Shown: positions 8,514-18,929, counted from the first letter of the stretch. The stretch is 64,000 nt of DNA from CAVTYH01 sp963738835 (GCA_963738835.1 CAVTYH010000001.1:310001-374000); one strand, 5' to 3'. Numbers and translations are program-made. Notes: generated by a model from the letters alone, not told the origin.

Positions 8514-8547
8514 CGTTATGGCACGGTCAGGAGACCGTGCCATAACG
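8514..8547. repeat. Perfect 15-bp hairpin
   Basis: CGTTATGGCACGGTC (8514-8528), a 4-base loop AGGA, and GACCGTGCCATAACG (8533-8547). There is no T-run on either side, so it is not a simple terminator. It resembles a REP-type dispersed palindrome. Confidence 0.6.
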
Positions 8548-8694
8548 GGGCCGACATTCCCGATCGAGACGGTCGGACGACGCTCTGTGACGATACCCCC
8601 CGAAGATGAGGACATCGCCGCTTCGGAGCAGCGCAACTTGTACATCGGCATGGGTCGTTTCTTGTGCTCGGTGGATAAGCGTGGGCGAAGTGAT

Positions 8695-8811
8695 GGATAC
8701 ATGCTACCCCCCGCGCCGGCCAAATTGTGCGGCTGAGAACGCGGTTTTCTTAGGGAGTTGTTGCGATCGATACCCCCCGACACCGACGGTTCGCGGGGGG
8801 TGCATGTATCC
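8695..8811. repeat. Inverted repeat pair around GATACCCCCC tracts
   Basis: GGATACATGCTACCCCCCGC starts at 8695 and its reverse complement (one base shorter) is at 8792-8811, enclosing about 76 bp. A nested ACCCCCCG/CGGGGGGT pair (8772-8801) could form an alternative hairpin. The size and ends suggest a small non-autonomous palindromic element. Confidence 0.5.
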
Positions 8812-8896
8812 ACGAGAAATGAATTTTTGTGCGCACGTGAATGATTCTCGGCGGCGCAGCGGCGACATTTAATCAACGCGGTCACGAGATCAAGCG

Positions 8897-10328
8897 CTAC
8901 GGGCCACGTCCGGGCAGGCTGTCGAACAGCAGCAAGCCGTCGAGCAAGATAGAGGTTTCCCGCAGATCGCGGAGCGCATCGAGATATGTAATTTGCGTTT
9001 GTAAGTAGGTGCGCTGCACGACAAGCACGCCGGTGTAATTTACGTCGCCGGCGCGATAGCGAGCGGAAGTTAGATCGGCCGACTCTTTGGCATTGGGCAG
9101 AATGCTGCGTTCGTAGCGATCGACCGTCTCCTTGGAGTTCGCGTAGCGTTCAAACACCAGCGCCAGCCGATTGCGCAGCTCGAGCGACATACGATCGACG
9201 TCGGCCTGGGCAGCCGTCAGATCTTGTTGAGCTTGCCGAATGGCGCCTTGATTCTTGTTGAAGATCGGTACAGGAATTGTGATTAGAACGCCGGCCGTAT
9301 CGAAGCCCGTCGAGTTGTCGTGAGAGTACCCAACTTCGACGTCGAGATTCGGGCAGCGATCGGCAACCGCCTTCGAGATCGCCGCGCGGGCTGCGCTGGC
9401 TTTGGCTTGGGCCGCCGACAGCTCGGGACTGGTGGAAACCAGCCGATTCCAGGCATCATCCCACGTCGTGTTGGTCATTCCTTCCCGCAAATCGCCGGCA
9501 AGCGGGGTGGGCTCCATCCCCGGCATGCCAACCACAATAGCCAGCCGTCGCCAGGCCGATTCGTATGCGTTGCGAGCCCGGACCGACTGCAACTGCACGG
9601 TGTCGGCTTCCACGCGAGCTTGTAAAACATCGCTGCGGGCCACCTGGTTGGCGCGGAACAAATCATCGGCGGCTTCGGCGGTGGCGCGGCTGAGTCGTTC
9701 CATTTCCTGATTGATTTCCACAGCCCGCTGGGCTAGCAACACTTCGTAGAACCGCAGTTTGACATCGTTGCGAACGCGGAACTCTTGAGCGGCGTAATCC
9801 TGAATGGCTTGATTGACCTGCTGCGAGAGAACATCTTGTGCCCGCGCAAGTTTGTGTTTGGTCACAATTTCCTGTGCGACCGAAGTGCCCTGGAAGCCAG
9901 CCGTGTTCGAATCGCCCATTTCGTCGCCTTTGTAGGTAAGGCGGGGATTCGGGTACAAACCGGCCTGCTGCCAAGCGCCACGCAAACTGCCGACCCGAGC
10001 CGAGGCTTGCACCAGCGTGGGGTTGTGGGCCATGGCCATCGATTCCAATTGATCGAGGGTTATGCCAGATCGAGCCACAGGTGGCGGCACCGGCGGAGGA
10101 GCGGGAAGACGTTCCGCCGATTGCCCGTTAGGTGTGGATTCCGATTGCAACAGGCCCGGGGACGTATCGACTGTTGCGATCGGTTGCGATTCAGTCGCAA
10201 TCGGCGGCAAGGGCTGGACTGCACTGGCCTGCTTCACCTGGAACGGCATGGTGATGGTCTGCGCAAGCCAGCGGCGCAAACCCGTGGTATGCGATGCCCA
10301 CCGCAACGGTGAGTAGAACTCTTTTCAC
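8897..10328 (-). CDS. TolC/CzcC-type outer-membrane efflux protein (one frameshift)
   Basis: Outer-membrane channel of a tripartite efflux system, about 476 aa. Two outer-membrane-efflux repeats are visible: LDQLESMAMAHNPTLVQASA ... RVRNDVKLRFYEVLLAQRAV and SPELSAAQAKASAARAAISK ... VPIFNKNQGAIRQAQQDLTA, with long coiled-coil helices. The open frame starts at 10306, but the signal peptide (VKRVLLTVAVGIAYHGFAPL) is in another frame. A one-base shift at about 10260 joins them, with a GTG start at 10328 preceded by AGGAAG. It is divergent from the adaptor gene at 10738, so a shared regulatory region of about 410 bp controls both sides. Confidence 0.85.
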
Positions 10329-10737
10329 CAAGAAGACTTCCTGCATCGTGTCGGTTGTATCGGCGGCAACGATTGGCAGACCTGAAGGGTTTATCTTTCG
10401 CAAGTCAGCCCTGTGGCGTCAGCGCAGCTTTACTGATCCGCACAGTTTCCAACGGCCCGGCGGCCGATCGTGCAGGATTTCAAAGCGGCGTGGTTCAGTC
10501 GGCTGGAATAAGCTGGAAATTATCCTGAATTCATCGCTTGTTCAGCGGGGTTTGGTAGGCTGTAGACGGGATCTTGTGCGCTTTGCCTGAGAGAGTTTGC
10601 CAGGATTGCCGGTCACGAGCCGACTTTGCCGATTGCGGAATCGAGGTGGCCCAGATTGACTTGGAGTTGGCGATCAATCAGCTTAGAACGCGTGGTTTCT
10701 GGGGCGTTATCTGCCTCCGGTAACCCGTCCGCATGTA
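10329..10737. other. Divergent promoter region of the efflux genes
   Basis: About 410 bp between the channel gene (leftward) and the adaptor gene (rightward). It contains an inverted-looking GC-rich stretch near 10450-10475 and a CTTTGCCTGAGAGAGTTTGCC-like stretch near 10578, but I could not fit any known riboswitch. Promoters for both directions should lie here. Confidence 0.4.
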
Positions 10738-12207
10738 ATGAAACGTGTTAAAATGATCAGTAGAATGTATTGCCTTGCAGTCGTGGTAATGCTAGCTGGG
10801 ATTGCCGGCTGCGCTGGCAAGGCCGTTCAGGCCGAAGCGCCGAAAGGCGACACTTCGGCTGAAGAAGAAAATGCCCTGGCCGTCCGGGCCGAGCCGCTGG
10901 AGGTGCGAGCCATCGCCGAAACCGTCAGCGGGCTGGGGCGCTGCGAGGCCTTGCCGGATCGAATTGCTACGCTCACTCCAGCCGTCGAAGGGCAAGTGCA
11001 GAAGCTGCTCGTGAAGCTTGGCGATATGGTCAAAGAGGGCCAGCCGATTGTGCAGCTCGATTCCCGAGTTGCTCAAGCGAACTTGGCCGAGAAGATTGCC
11101 ATTCGAGACGGCCTTAAGGCCACGCTGGCTCTGCTTAAAGCGCCGCCACGGCCGGAGGAACTGAAAAGCCAGCAATCTTTGATCGACCAAGCTCAACTGG
11201 CCTATCAGAAGGCACAAGCGGCGGCCGATCGGTTGCGACCGCTCTTGGAAAAGCAACAGATTCCACCCTCGCAATTATACGAGGCCGACCTTGCAGTTTC
11301 GCAGGCCAAGTTGCAGCAAGAGGCGGCCGAGGCTCAGTTGCAAGTGATGAAGCTTGGCCCACGTGCCGAGGCGGTCGCCGAGGCGGAATCGCACATCAAG
11401 ACAGCCGAGGCCTTGGTCGCGTCGGCTCAAGCCCAACTGAATTCATACACACTGAAATCGCCAATTGCCGGCGAGCTCGACAATTTGAATTGTCAGCTGG
11501 GGCAAACGCTGTCGCCAGGAACGGCCATCGCAGAAATTGTCGACATCGGCAAGTTGGCTGTGGTGGTTTGGTTACCGTCGCGCGATGCCAGCCGAGTAGC
11601 AGTTGGGCAGACTGTCCATGTTTCCATCGGTGCGGCAGCGCAGAGGCCGAAACCTGCTGGCGACGCGGACGACGACGAAGGGCCGCCGGACGACAATGCT
11701 GTGGCCGGCACTGTGACCTTCATCGGCCACATCGCCGATTCGCAAACGGGCAACTTGCCAGTGCAAATTGTGATCGACAACTTGGAAGGTCGATTCGCGG
11801 GGGGGCAAGTCGTTTCGGTCGACATCACCGTCAACGAAAAGACCGACGTGCTGGCCGTGCCGATCGCCGCGCTCTTCGACGTTGGCGATGGCATGGTAAT
11901 CGACATCGTTCGCGATGGTAAATCGGTCAAAGTGCAACCGGACCTGGGAATTCGCGACAAGCATTGGGTGGAAATCGCGGGGGTCGATATCAAAGAGCCG
12001 CCCAAAGCCGGCGAATTGGCGATTGTCGAGGGGGGCTACAATCTGCCGGACGGCACGGCAGTGAAAGTGGAAGAAAAATCGGCCGAAGAGGCCAAATCCG
12101 CGGAGGAAGCCAAAGCAGCCGACGAATCGAAAGGGAACGCCGAAAAAGGTGTCCAGGGTGACGCTAAGCCATCAGCCGCGTCAGCGTCTAAGGGAGGCGC
12201 GCCGTGA
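10738..12207 (+). CDS. RND efflux periplasmic adaptor lipoprotein (MFP/HlyD family)
   Basis: 489 aa. The N-terminus is a lipoprotein signal (VVVMLAGIAGCAGK, Cys at about 25). The biotinyl-lipoyl half motif is EGQVQKLLVKLGDMVKEGQP and its partner is LKSPIAGELDNLNCQLGQTL. Between them is a long alpha-hairpin (about 115-225). A beta-barrel and membrane-proximal domain follow, and the tail is charged and Lys/Glu/Ala-rich (about 440-489), longer than usual. It bridges the RND pump to the outer-membrane channel. The stop overlaps the pump start by 4 bases, so the two are coupled. Met6 is an alternative start. Confidence 0.9.
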   Translation: MKRVKMISRMYCLAVVVMLAGIAGCAGKAVQAEAPKGDTSAEEENALAVRAEPLEVRAIAETVSGLGRCEALPDRIATLTPAVEGQVQKLLVKLGDMVKEGQPIVQLDSRVAQANLAEKIAIRDGLKATLALLKAPPRPEELKSQQSLIDQAQLAYQKAQAAADRLRPLLEKQQIPPSQLYEADLAVSQAKLQQEAAEAQLQVMKLGPRAEAVAEAESHIKTAEALVASAQAQLNSYTLKSPIAGELDNLNCQLGQTLSPGTAIAEIVDIGKLAVVVWLPSRDASRVAVGQTVHVSIGAAAQRPKPAGDADDDEGPPDDNAVAGTVTFIGHIADSQTGNLPVQIVIDNLEGRFAGGQVVSVDITVNEKTDVLAVPIAALFDVGDGMVIDIVRDGKSVKVQPDLGIRDKHWVEIAGVDIKEPPKAGELAIVEGGYNLPDGTAVKVEEKSAEEAKSAEEAKAADESKGNAEKGVQGDAKPSAASASKGGAP

Positions 12208-15200
12208 GCACGATTGTTCCGGGTTCGGCCGTGCCGGTTGAGTCGCCTTCCGCCAAAGATTTCGCCGCCGCACCATCACCTGCGCACGACGGAGACAAAT
12301 CCGGCGCTGCGGCACAATCATCTCACGCAAAGCCGCATGCGGGAATTCAGCCTCCTGCAAGCGGCGGCCGTAATCTGGTCGCCATTGCCCGACCGTATTT
12401 CGGGCTCATCGTGCTTACCACGCTGTTGCTCACCGCTTGGGGTCTTGTGGCGATGTTCCGAATGCCCAGCGGTATCTATCCGGAGGTGTCGTTTCCGCAA
12501 ATCGCCGTGATCGTGGAAACACCGGCGCTGGGAATTCGAGACGTGGAAATCACAGTTACACGGCCCGTTGAAGAGCGCGTCAGCATTGTGCCGGGCGTAA
12601 GCCGCCTGCAATCGAAAACTGTTCGCGGGGCGACCGATATCAAGATCGATTTCGCCCGGGAACCGACATGGTTCAGGCGCTGAATGACGTGCGTGCGAAA
12701 ATGGCGGAAATCGAAGCTCAGCTTCCGCCGGGGACTTCCTCCATCGTCGAACGCCAAAGCCCGTCGGTGTTTCCCATCATTTCGTTTGTCGTCACCGGCG
12801 GCAGCAATCCATCTGCCTTACATGATTACGCCTACTACGACCTTCGGCCCCGCATCGGACGCCTGAACGATGTTTCCTACGTCACCGTACAAGGGGGCGA
12901 TCTGCGCGAAATTCTGGTGGAAGTCGATCCGCAGCGGCTGGTGGAAACCGGCCTGTCGATCAGCGACGTGGCCGATCATCTAGCGAAAGATACTCGACTC
13001 AAAGCCGTGGGCCGCATAGATCGCGGTTCCACACAGTTTCAGGTGCTCAGCGACAGTCAGGCGGTCGATCCTCAATCGCTGGCCGACCGAGTGATAACCG
13101 TAAAGAACGATCAATCGATCCGCTTAGGCGACATTGGCCGGGTCATCGTTTCGCACGAAGATCGCAACATGGCGATTCGCTGCAACGGCGAGGATGCCGT
13201 GACGCTGACCGTGTTCCGCCGGTTAGGTGGCAACGCGCTGGCGGTTTCCCACGAATTGGATGCCGCTCTGGCGGAAGCCCGCAAAACCGCGCCACCGGGA
13301 ATCAGCATTACCCCGGTATACGATCAGGGCCAATTGGTGCGTACGGCCATCGACAATGTCCGCGATGCCATGCTCATTGGCGGGGCCATGAGCGTGCTGG
13401 TGCTATTGGCGTTTTTGAAAAGCATTCGGGCCACCTTGATTGCAGCACTATCAATTCCGCTCAGCCTGGTGATCAGTTTTGGCTTTCTGAAACTAACCGG
13501 CGACACGCTGAATTTGATGTCACTAGGCGGGCTGGCCGTGGCAATTGGACTGATTATCGACGACACCGTGGTCGTAATCGAAAATATCTCGCGGCATCTG
13601 GCCGAAGGGCAATCTGGCGATGCGGCGGTCGATCAGGCCAGCAAAGAAATCAGCGGCGCGGTAATCGGCTCCACACTGACGACCATTTTGGTCTTCGTGC
13701 CTCTGGCGTTTGTGCACGGAGTCGTCGGGCAGTTTTTCCAATCGCTGAGCTTGGCACTGACAATCGCGCTGTTGGTGTCGATGGTCGTTAGTCTGACGAT
13801 TATTCCGGTGTTGGCCTCGCGGTTTCTGGCCCGGCGACCGATGCCAACCACAGGTCCAATCTACAACTTTTTGGCAGGTGGTTACGAAAAGATGCTGCGC
13901 GTCGGGTTAAGCGCCCCGCGGCTGACAATTCTGCTGGCACTGGCGATGATCGTTCCTGGTTGGTTCTTATTCCAGCACTTGGATAGCGGTTTTATGCCCG
14001 ACATGGACGAGGGCGCTTTCATTCTCGACTATGAAATGCCGGTCGGCACCTCGCTGGTGCAGACCGATAAAGTGCTCCGCCGCGTGGAGGCGGTGCTGAG
14101 CGAGTGCCCCGACATCTCGGGCTACATTCGCCGGACCGGGGCCGAGAACGGATTGTTCGTCACGGAGGCGTTCCGCGGTGATATCCTCGTCAGTTTGAAA
14201 CCGCCTGGTCAGCGGCGTTCGATGCAAGAGATTTTCGACTCGCTGGAAGAAGATATCAGGAAAGCAGCGCCCGAATTGGAAACGTTGGAGTTGCTGCCTT
14301 TAATTAAAGATCAGTTGAACGACATGGCCGGTTTGCAACGGCCGATTGAAATCAAAGTTTTTGGGCCCGACCAGTCCGAGTTGCGGAAGCTGGCAAAAAA
14401 AGTTGCTGCAGAAGCCGAAGCGATGGATCTCAAGGAAGTGAATGCTCACGTTCACTTGGGCAACCCCGATTTGATGGTGCGGCCCGACAGCGTACAAACT
14501 TCACGGTTGGGCCTGACGGTGCAAGACGTCGAAAATCAGCTGAATGCGGCGCTGTTCGGACAGGTGGCGGGCACAATTTCCGAACGCGATCGATTGACCA
14601 ATATCCGCGTGCGATATCCCGACGCAGTGCGATACGATCGCGAGCAATTGGAGCGCTTGCCGATTAGTTTGTCGAATGCAACGCTGACGACAAACGCGAC
14701 TTCTGCGCAGGCGGCGTCAAATACAAGTTCGGTCTCAGCGGCTCCACCATTTGCGACTTTGGGGCAATTGGCGAAAATCGAACTGGTCCGCAGCCCGAAC
14801 GAGTTCTGGCGCGAAAACCAGCAGCCGGTGATCACCGTGACCGCCGAGCCGGGCGATCTAGACTTAGGCGCCATCAATCGCGACCTGGAAAAGCGGCTGC
14901 GTGAAATCAAATTTCCGCCGGGCTATCGCTGGGAACTGGCCGGCAGCTACAAAGCAACACAAGACACGTTCGCCAGTTTGACCATGGTTCTGGTCGTGGC
15001 CTCCGCCCTGGTGTTCTTGCTGCTGGGCTTCCAATTTCACAGCCTGACATTGCCGCTGTTGATCTTTTTGACGCAGCCCATCTCGCTGGCCAGCGCCATG
15101 TTCGCGCTGTGGATTACGCACACGCCGCTCAACGTTTCCTCATACATGGGGGGCATTTTGCTCATCGGGCTCGACGTGAAGAACGGCATCATCTTGATCG

Positions 15201-15481
15201 AGTACATCGGCCAGCTGCGAAAGTCGGGCCTGCCGCTGGCAGAATCGCTGGTGCGCGCGGGGAGAACTCGGTTTCGCCCGATTGTGATGACGAGCTTAAC
15301 CACCATCTTTGGCTTGGTGCCGCTGGCGCTGGGCATGGGGCCCGGCGCTCAGATGCAGCAACCGCTGGCGATCGCAGTGATCGGCGGGTTGATCGCCAAT
15401 ATGCTGGTCACACGGCTGTTAATTCCCGTTGGTTATTTGGCGCTGCAAGGTAGCTGGCGAGGAGTTTCAGTGGCTTCGTGA
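12204..15481 (+). CDS. RND-family efflux pump, HAE1/AcrB type (one frameshift)
   Basis: Inner-membrane proton-driven exporter, about 1092 aa after restoring one C in a CCC run at about 12657 (KIDFA-PGTDMVQALNDVRA). Residues 1-55 form an unusual Pro/Ala-rich cytoplasmic extension before the first helix (PYFGLIVLTTLLLTAWGLVA). TM4 carries the paired aspartates of the proton relay (GLAVAIGLIIDDTVVVIENI). The second half shows PVITVTAEPGDLDLGAINRD and the TM10-12 region (DVKNGIILIEYIGQLRKSGL). The GTG start lies inside the adaptor stop. The 3' end overlaps the convergent histidine kinase by 49 bp. The substrate cannot be read from sequence; His-rich metal-binding motifs were not seen. Confidence 0.9.
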
Positions 15482-16974
15482 TTGGCATCGGCTGATAGGG
15501 GCAGAGGGTCTGAAACGCGCGGAAATAATACTCGGAAGCGACTGCCGTGGGCCACATCGCTTTGAACTTCCAGCCGGCCGCCCAGAATTTTTATCAGGCG
15601 CTGTACAACGGTTAGCCCGAGTCCAACACCCGGTTTTCCGTTCCACTTGGCCTGAGCCGCGCGATAGAATGGTTCGCAGATATGGGAAAGCTCTTCCGTC
15701 GGAATTCCGCAACCTTGGTCTGAAATGGTGAGGATCACTTCCTCGGAATTCACTTCCACCGAAACGTTAATCGACGTGCCGGGATCGCTGTATTTCGCCG
15801 CGTTATCGAGCAAGTTGCCGACGATCTGATCCAACAGCACCGGCTGGCCCAACACGACGGGAAATGCCGTCTGGCAGGACCGGAAAAACAAATCGCCGGC
15901 CCGCGGATGATCGTTCCATGCGGCCACACGTGCCCGGCAAAGCTCGTTGAGGTCGATTTCCTCCGTGTCGGGCAACGGCGCATCGGCTTCGGCCCGCGCC
16001 AGCAGCAGGAGCGAGTCGATAATTTGTTGCAATTGCGCGCCGCGGCGTCGCACGACGTCAAGCACGTGCTGATATTCGGCCGGCGTGCGGGTCTGTCGTG
16101 ATGCAACTTGAACTGAGGTCAACATGGCCGTCAGCGGAGTGCGCAGCTGATGGGACGCGTCCCCCGTAAACCGCCGCTGGCGCTCCAATGCTTCTCGCAG
16201 CCCGATCAACAGTTCGTTGAAGGCTTTGCCCAAGTCTTCCAATTCGTCGTTGGTCGGCGCGACGTCCAGAAACGAGGTCGCCTCTGGATGCAACCGCAGC
16301 GCACGGGCGGAGGTCGCCATTTGAGTGATCGGATGCAGTGCCTTGCGACAAAGCCAACGTCCCCAGAGCGCGGCAGTTAACCAAATGGCGACCGAAACGG
16401 CGAACATCGCCAGAGCAAGGTGCCACAGCGCTGATTTCACGGGCTGTGGCGTAACGGCGGCCATTAACCACAGCCGTTTGCTCTCGGCCGATTGATTTGC
16501 GGGGACTCGTGTGGCGCTGGGAATTTGACCGATGGAAAACCCTATAGACAACCTTTGCGGCAAACCGTCGATTGCGGGCGGCAGTTCGTCGGAATCGCTT
16601 GCGGACGGTTCGATGGCAACTACTCGGACCATGCGTCGCCAATCGTCATCGCGGCGCAAGGCAGCGGTTTCTGGCCCAACCAGATTCGCGGAGCAATCGA
16701 CCAATTTGCCATCCGCATTAAAAACCGCCCAACGCACTTGATCGGGCGACGGATCGTCTCCCAACGCTACCTGACGGCCCAGCGGTTCCCATTCGATGCC
16801 GTCGGAATGCACCTCGGTTGCGGCCAGCAGCGTATTCATGCTCGCTTCCAAGCGGCTTTGCATCTGCGCATGCAGATGCCAGTGTGCCAGCCAGTACATC
16901 GTCAGCGAAAAGCCCACCAGCACCAGGGCCAGCGCAGCCAGAAAGAATAGCGAAAGTCGATTAGTGAGTTTCAT
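15433..16974 (-). CDS. Two-component sensor histidine kinase
   Basis: 513 aa from Met at 16974, the start whose ATGA overlaps the response regulator stop and which begins the first TM helix. Layout: TM1 about 8-29, a periplasmic sensor of about 150 residues, TM2 about 184-205, HAMP about 206-265, H-box FTGDASHQLRTPLTAML (His275), N-box DQIVGNLLDNAAKY (Asn387), G-boxes SDQGCGIP and GVGLGLTVVQRL. The sensor autophosphorylates His275 and passes phosphate to the OmpR-type partner. Its position tail to tail with the RND pump suggests it controls the efflux genes, as CusS/CopS-type sensors do, but that is contextual inference. Confidence 0.92.
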   Translation of the reverse strand: MKLTNRLSLFFLAALALVLVGFSLTMYWLAHWHLHAQMQSRLEASMNTLLAATEVHSDGIEWEPLGRQVALGDDPSPDQVRWAVFNADGKLVDCSANLVGPETAALRRDDDWRRMVRVVAIEPSASDSDELPPAIDGLPQRLSIGFSIGQIPSATRVPANQSAESKRLWLMAAVTPQPVKSALWHLALAMFAVSVAIWLTAALWGRWLCRKALHPITQMATSARALRLHPEATSFLDVAPTNDELEDLGKAFNELLIGLREALERQRRFTGDASHQLRTPLTAMLTSVQVASRQTRTPAEYQHVLDVVRRRGAQLQQIIDSLLLLARAEADAPLPDTEEIDLNELCRARVAAWNDHPRAGDLFFRSCQTAFPVVLGQPVLLDQIVGNLLDNAAKYSDPGTSINVSVEVNSEEVILTISDQGCGIPTEELSHICEPFYRAAQAKWNGKPGVGLGLTVVQRLIKILGGRLEVQSDVAHGSRFRVLFPRVSDPLPLSADANHEATETPRQLPCSAK

Positions 16975-17663
16975 GCTTTCTCGACGACGACCGGATCGCC
17001 TAGCATGTAGCCGCGTCCGCGCACCGTGTGAATCAGCCGAGGACCAAACGCTTCCAACTTGCGACGCAGCTCCATGACGTGCACTTCCAGCGTGTTCGAG
17101 AGCCCGTCGTATTGCTCTTCCCACACCTGTTCATATAGTCGGGTGCGCGACAGCACTTCGCCAGGATGCCGCATGAAGAACATCAAGAGCGCCCGCTCCC
17201 GCGCGGTTAAGTTCAACGCCTGGCCGGCGCGATCGGCCCGGTTCGTCGTTAGATCGACCACCACGTCGTGATGTTGCCACTGCGTTCCATTATACCCCGG
17301 TTGCCGCCGCAAAAGTGCGTACACTCGGGCCAGCAGCTCTTCAAAGGCAAAGGGCTTGCACAGATAATCGTCGGCTCCGGCACTTAAACCCTCAACACGC
17401 TGCGCCACGGCATCTCGGGCGGTCAAAAACAGCACGGGCGTCGCTTTTCCCGACTGCCGGAATTGCTGCAAGAGATCGAGCCCGCTCGGTCCGGGCAGCC
17501 ACCAATCGAGAATGATTAAATCCCACGAGCCTGTGCGCAGCGCGTGACCTGCCTCATGACCATCAGCGGCTCTTTCGACGACGAAGCCTTCCTCGCGCAA
17601 GCCTTGTGCAACGAACTCTGCGATCTCGGCATCGTCTTCAACGATAAGAATGCGAAATGCCAT
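16971..17663 (-). CDS. OmpR/PhoB-family response regulator
   Basis: 230 aa, starting MAFRILIVEDDAEIAEFVAQ at 17663. The receiver has acidic residues D10-D11, phospho-acceptor Asp53 (LIILDWWLPG), T81 and Lys103 (DDYLCKPF). The C-terminal winged HTH is visible as LNLTARERALLMFFMRHPGE, SRTRLYEQVWEEQYDGLSNT and EVHVMELRRKLEAFGPRLIH followed by TVRGRGYML. It is transcribed ahead of the kinase with a 4-base overlap and is divergent from the PepSY-like gene. Likely targets are its own operon, the PepSY gene and the efflux genes. Confidence 0.93.
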   Translation of the reverse strand: MAFRILIVEDDAEIAEFVAQGLREEGFVVERAADGHEAGHALRTGSWDLIILDWWLPGPSGLDLLQQFRQSGKATPVLFLTARDAVAQRVEGLSAGADDYLCKPFAFEELLARVYALLRRQPGYNGTQWQHHDVVVDLTTNRADRAGQALNLTARERALLMFFMRHPGEVLSRTRLYEQVWEEQYDGLSNTLEVHVMELRRKLEAFGPRLIHTVRGRGYMLGDPVVVEKA

Positions 17664-17962
17664 CTCACACTTTCTCCAACACGTCGCTGGCTCGGAACGA
17701 GCGATCGATGTGGATATCAAACACTATACTCGTATTCGATGAAATATCACTGAGCCCAAGATAAACTTGTTCTTATCTTTGCTCTTCGCAGACTGCGAAA
17801 ACGCAATTATCTGCCGGATCAGGAACATTTTATTGCGGCTTCACGTGCGTTTTACGTTCTGCTAGTAAGATCGCCGCATTAACGCCGCAACGACGACTTT
17901 CAAAAAGACGATCGTTCGTCGACTCACCCACACTTGGTCTATTCGCAATGGGAGGATGAATC
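17664..17962. promoter_or_regulatory. Divergent promoter region, response regulator / PepSY gene
   Basis: A 299-bp AT-richer gap between divergent genes. It contains a degenerate AAACTTGTTCTTATCTTTG segment (about 17764-17783) and stretches such as TATACTCGTATTCG (17731-17744), where a promoter could lie. Binding sites for the adjacent OmpR-type regulator would be expected here, but no exact direct repeat stands out. Confidence 0.35.
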
Positions 17963-18892
17963 ATGAGCGTGATGAAAATTACCTGGGTTGGCCTCGTCGG
18001 CGTGATGCTGACGACGTACGCTGGTCTGTTGGCAGCCGCTGAACCTGCCGAGAAAGCGGCGCCCACCGAGGTGAAAGTCAAACCCTCGGAATTGCCGAAG
18101 GCCGTGTCCGAGGCGCTCAAGGCTCGCTTCCCCGGTCTGGAAATTACCAGCGCCGCAAAGGAAACGGACAACGGCAACGTCGTCTACGATATAGAACTCA
18201 CGCAAAAGGGACGCAAGTTCGAGAGCGACATCAAAGAAAACGGTACGGTTTTGGAGGTCGAGAAGGAAGTCGCGCAAAAAGATTATCCTAAGGCGCTAGC
18301 CTCCTCAGTCGATGCCAAATATCCCAAGGGCAAAATTACGATCGTCATGGAAGTGAACATCGTTAAGGACAAGAAAGAGACTCCCGACCATTTAGAAGTG
18401 ACGGTCGAAACCGCCGACAAGCAGGAAATAGAATTGCTCTTCAAGCTCGATGGCAAAACGGAATTTGTCGAACCGGCGGCAGCAGCAGCGGAGGAGTCGG
18501 ACAAAATCGAGATCGGCCGGCTTCCCAAGCCAGTCGCCGATGCCATCAAGAAAAAATACGCACTGGCTGAACTGAAGGCCGCGGAAAAAGGAGACGAGGA
18601 TGGCAAGACCGTCTATGAAGTCAGCATCAAAAACGGCAAAGACAACATAGACGTGACCCTTGATCCGCAAGGCAAAATCTTGCTGGTCGAAAAGGAAGTT
18701 GCCGAACAAGATCTGCCGAAGGCCGTACTCGCAGCTGCAAAAGCAAAGCATCCACAAGGCGTTGTCAAGCTGTGCGAAGAGCTGTGGAAAGATGACAAGC
18801 TCAGCGGCTACGAAGTGACGATCGAAACGCCCGACAAGAAGACAGCGGAAGTCGAATTCGATGCCGCAGGAAAGCCGGTCGAAGAGAAGTAG
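17963..18892 (+). CDS. Secreted PepSY-like repeat protein
   Basis: 309 aa with a signal peptide (VGVMLTTYAGLLAAAEPA). Three similar modules follow, each starting with a LPKAVxxAxKxxxPxxE-like helix and continuing with beta strands: SELPKAVSEALKARFPGLEI; RLPKPVADAIKKKYALAELK; DLPKAVLAAAKAKHPQGVVK. Strand phrases such as VVYDIELTQKGRKFESDIKE and TVYEVSIKNGKDNIDVTLDP fit the PepSY-like (PF11396) fold. The protein is Lys/Glu rich and probably periplasmic. Being divergent from a two-component system is typical for PepSY proteins, which are often induced by such systems. The exact role is unknown. Confidence 0.8.
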   Translation: MSVMKITWVGLVGVMLTTYAGLLAAAEPAEKAAPTEVKVKPSELPKAVSEALKARFPGLEITSAAKETDNGNVVYDIELTQKGRKFESDIKENGTVLEVEKEVAQKDYPKALASSVDAKYPKGKITIVMEVNIVKDKKETPDHLEVTVETADKQEIELLFKLDGKTEFVEPAAAAAEESDKIEIGRLPKPVADAIKKKYALAELKAAEKGDEDGKTVYEVSIKNGKDNIDVTLDPQGKILLVEKEVAEQDLPKAVLAAAKAKHPQGVVKLCEELWKDDKLSGYEVTIETPDKKTAEVEFDAAGKPVEEK

Positions 18893-18929
18893 ATTGAATC
18901 GGGAAAGGCCCTAAATCTCACGAACCACC

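Larger units (their letters stand above)
8000..8896. other. Repeat-rich intergenic region
   Basis: Nearly 900 bp without a convincing gene. It holds a perfect 15-bp hairpin (8514-8547), a 20-bp inverted repeat pair (8695-8811), several GATACCCCCCGA-like tracts, and a near-palindrome TGAGGACTGTCCTCA around 8402-8416. An ORF at 8430-8885 minus spans these repeats and reads as low-complexity translation of them. The stretch next to 8000 should contain the promoter of the propeller gene. Confidence 0.5.

Noticed and set aside
8430..8885. 151-aa ORF (minus) across the repeat region
   Set aside because: Its sequence is the translation of palindromes and C/G tracts, has no domain character, and lacks a convincing start.
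10560..10625. Riboswitch-like CTTTGCCTGAGAGAG segment
   Set aside because: It shares a few bases with glycine/TPP riboswitch motifs, but I could not fit the conserved core or pairing, and it lies 120 bp or more before the gene.
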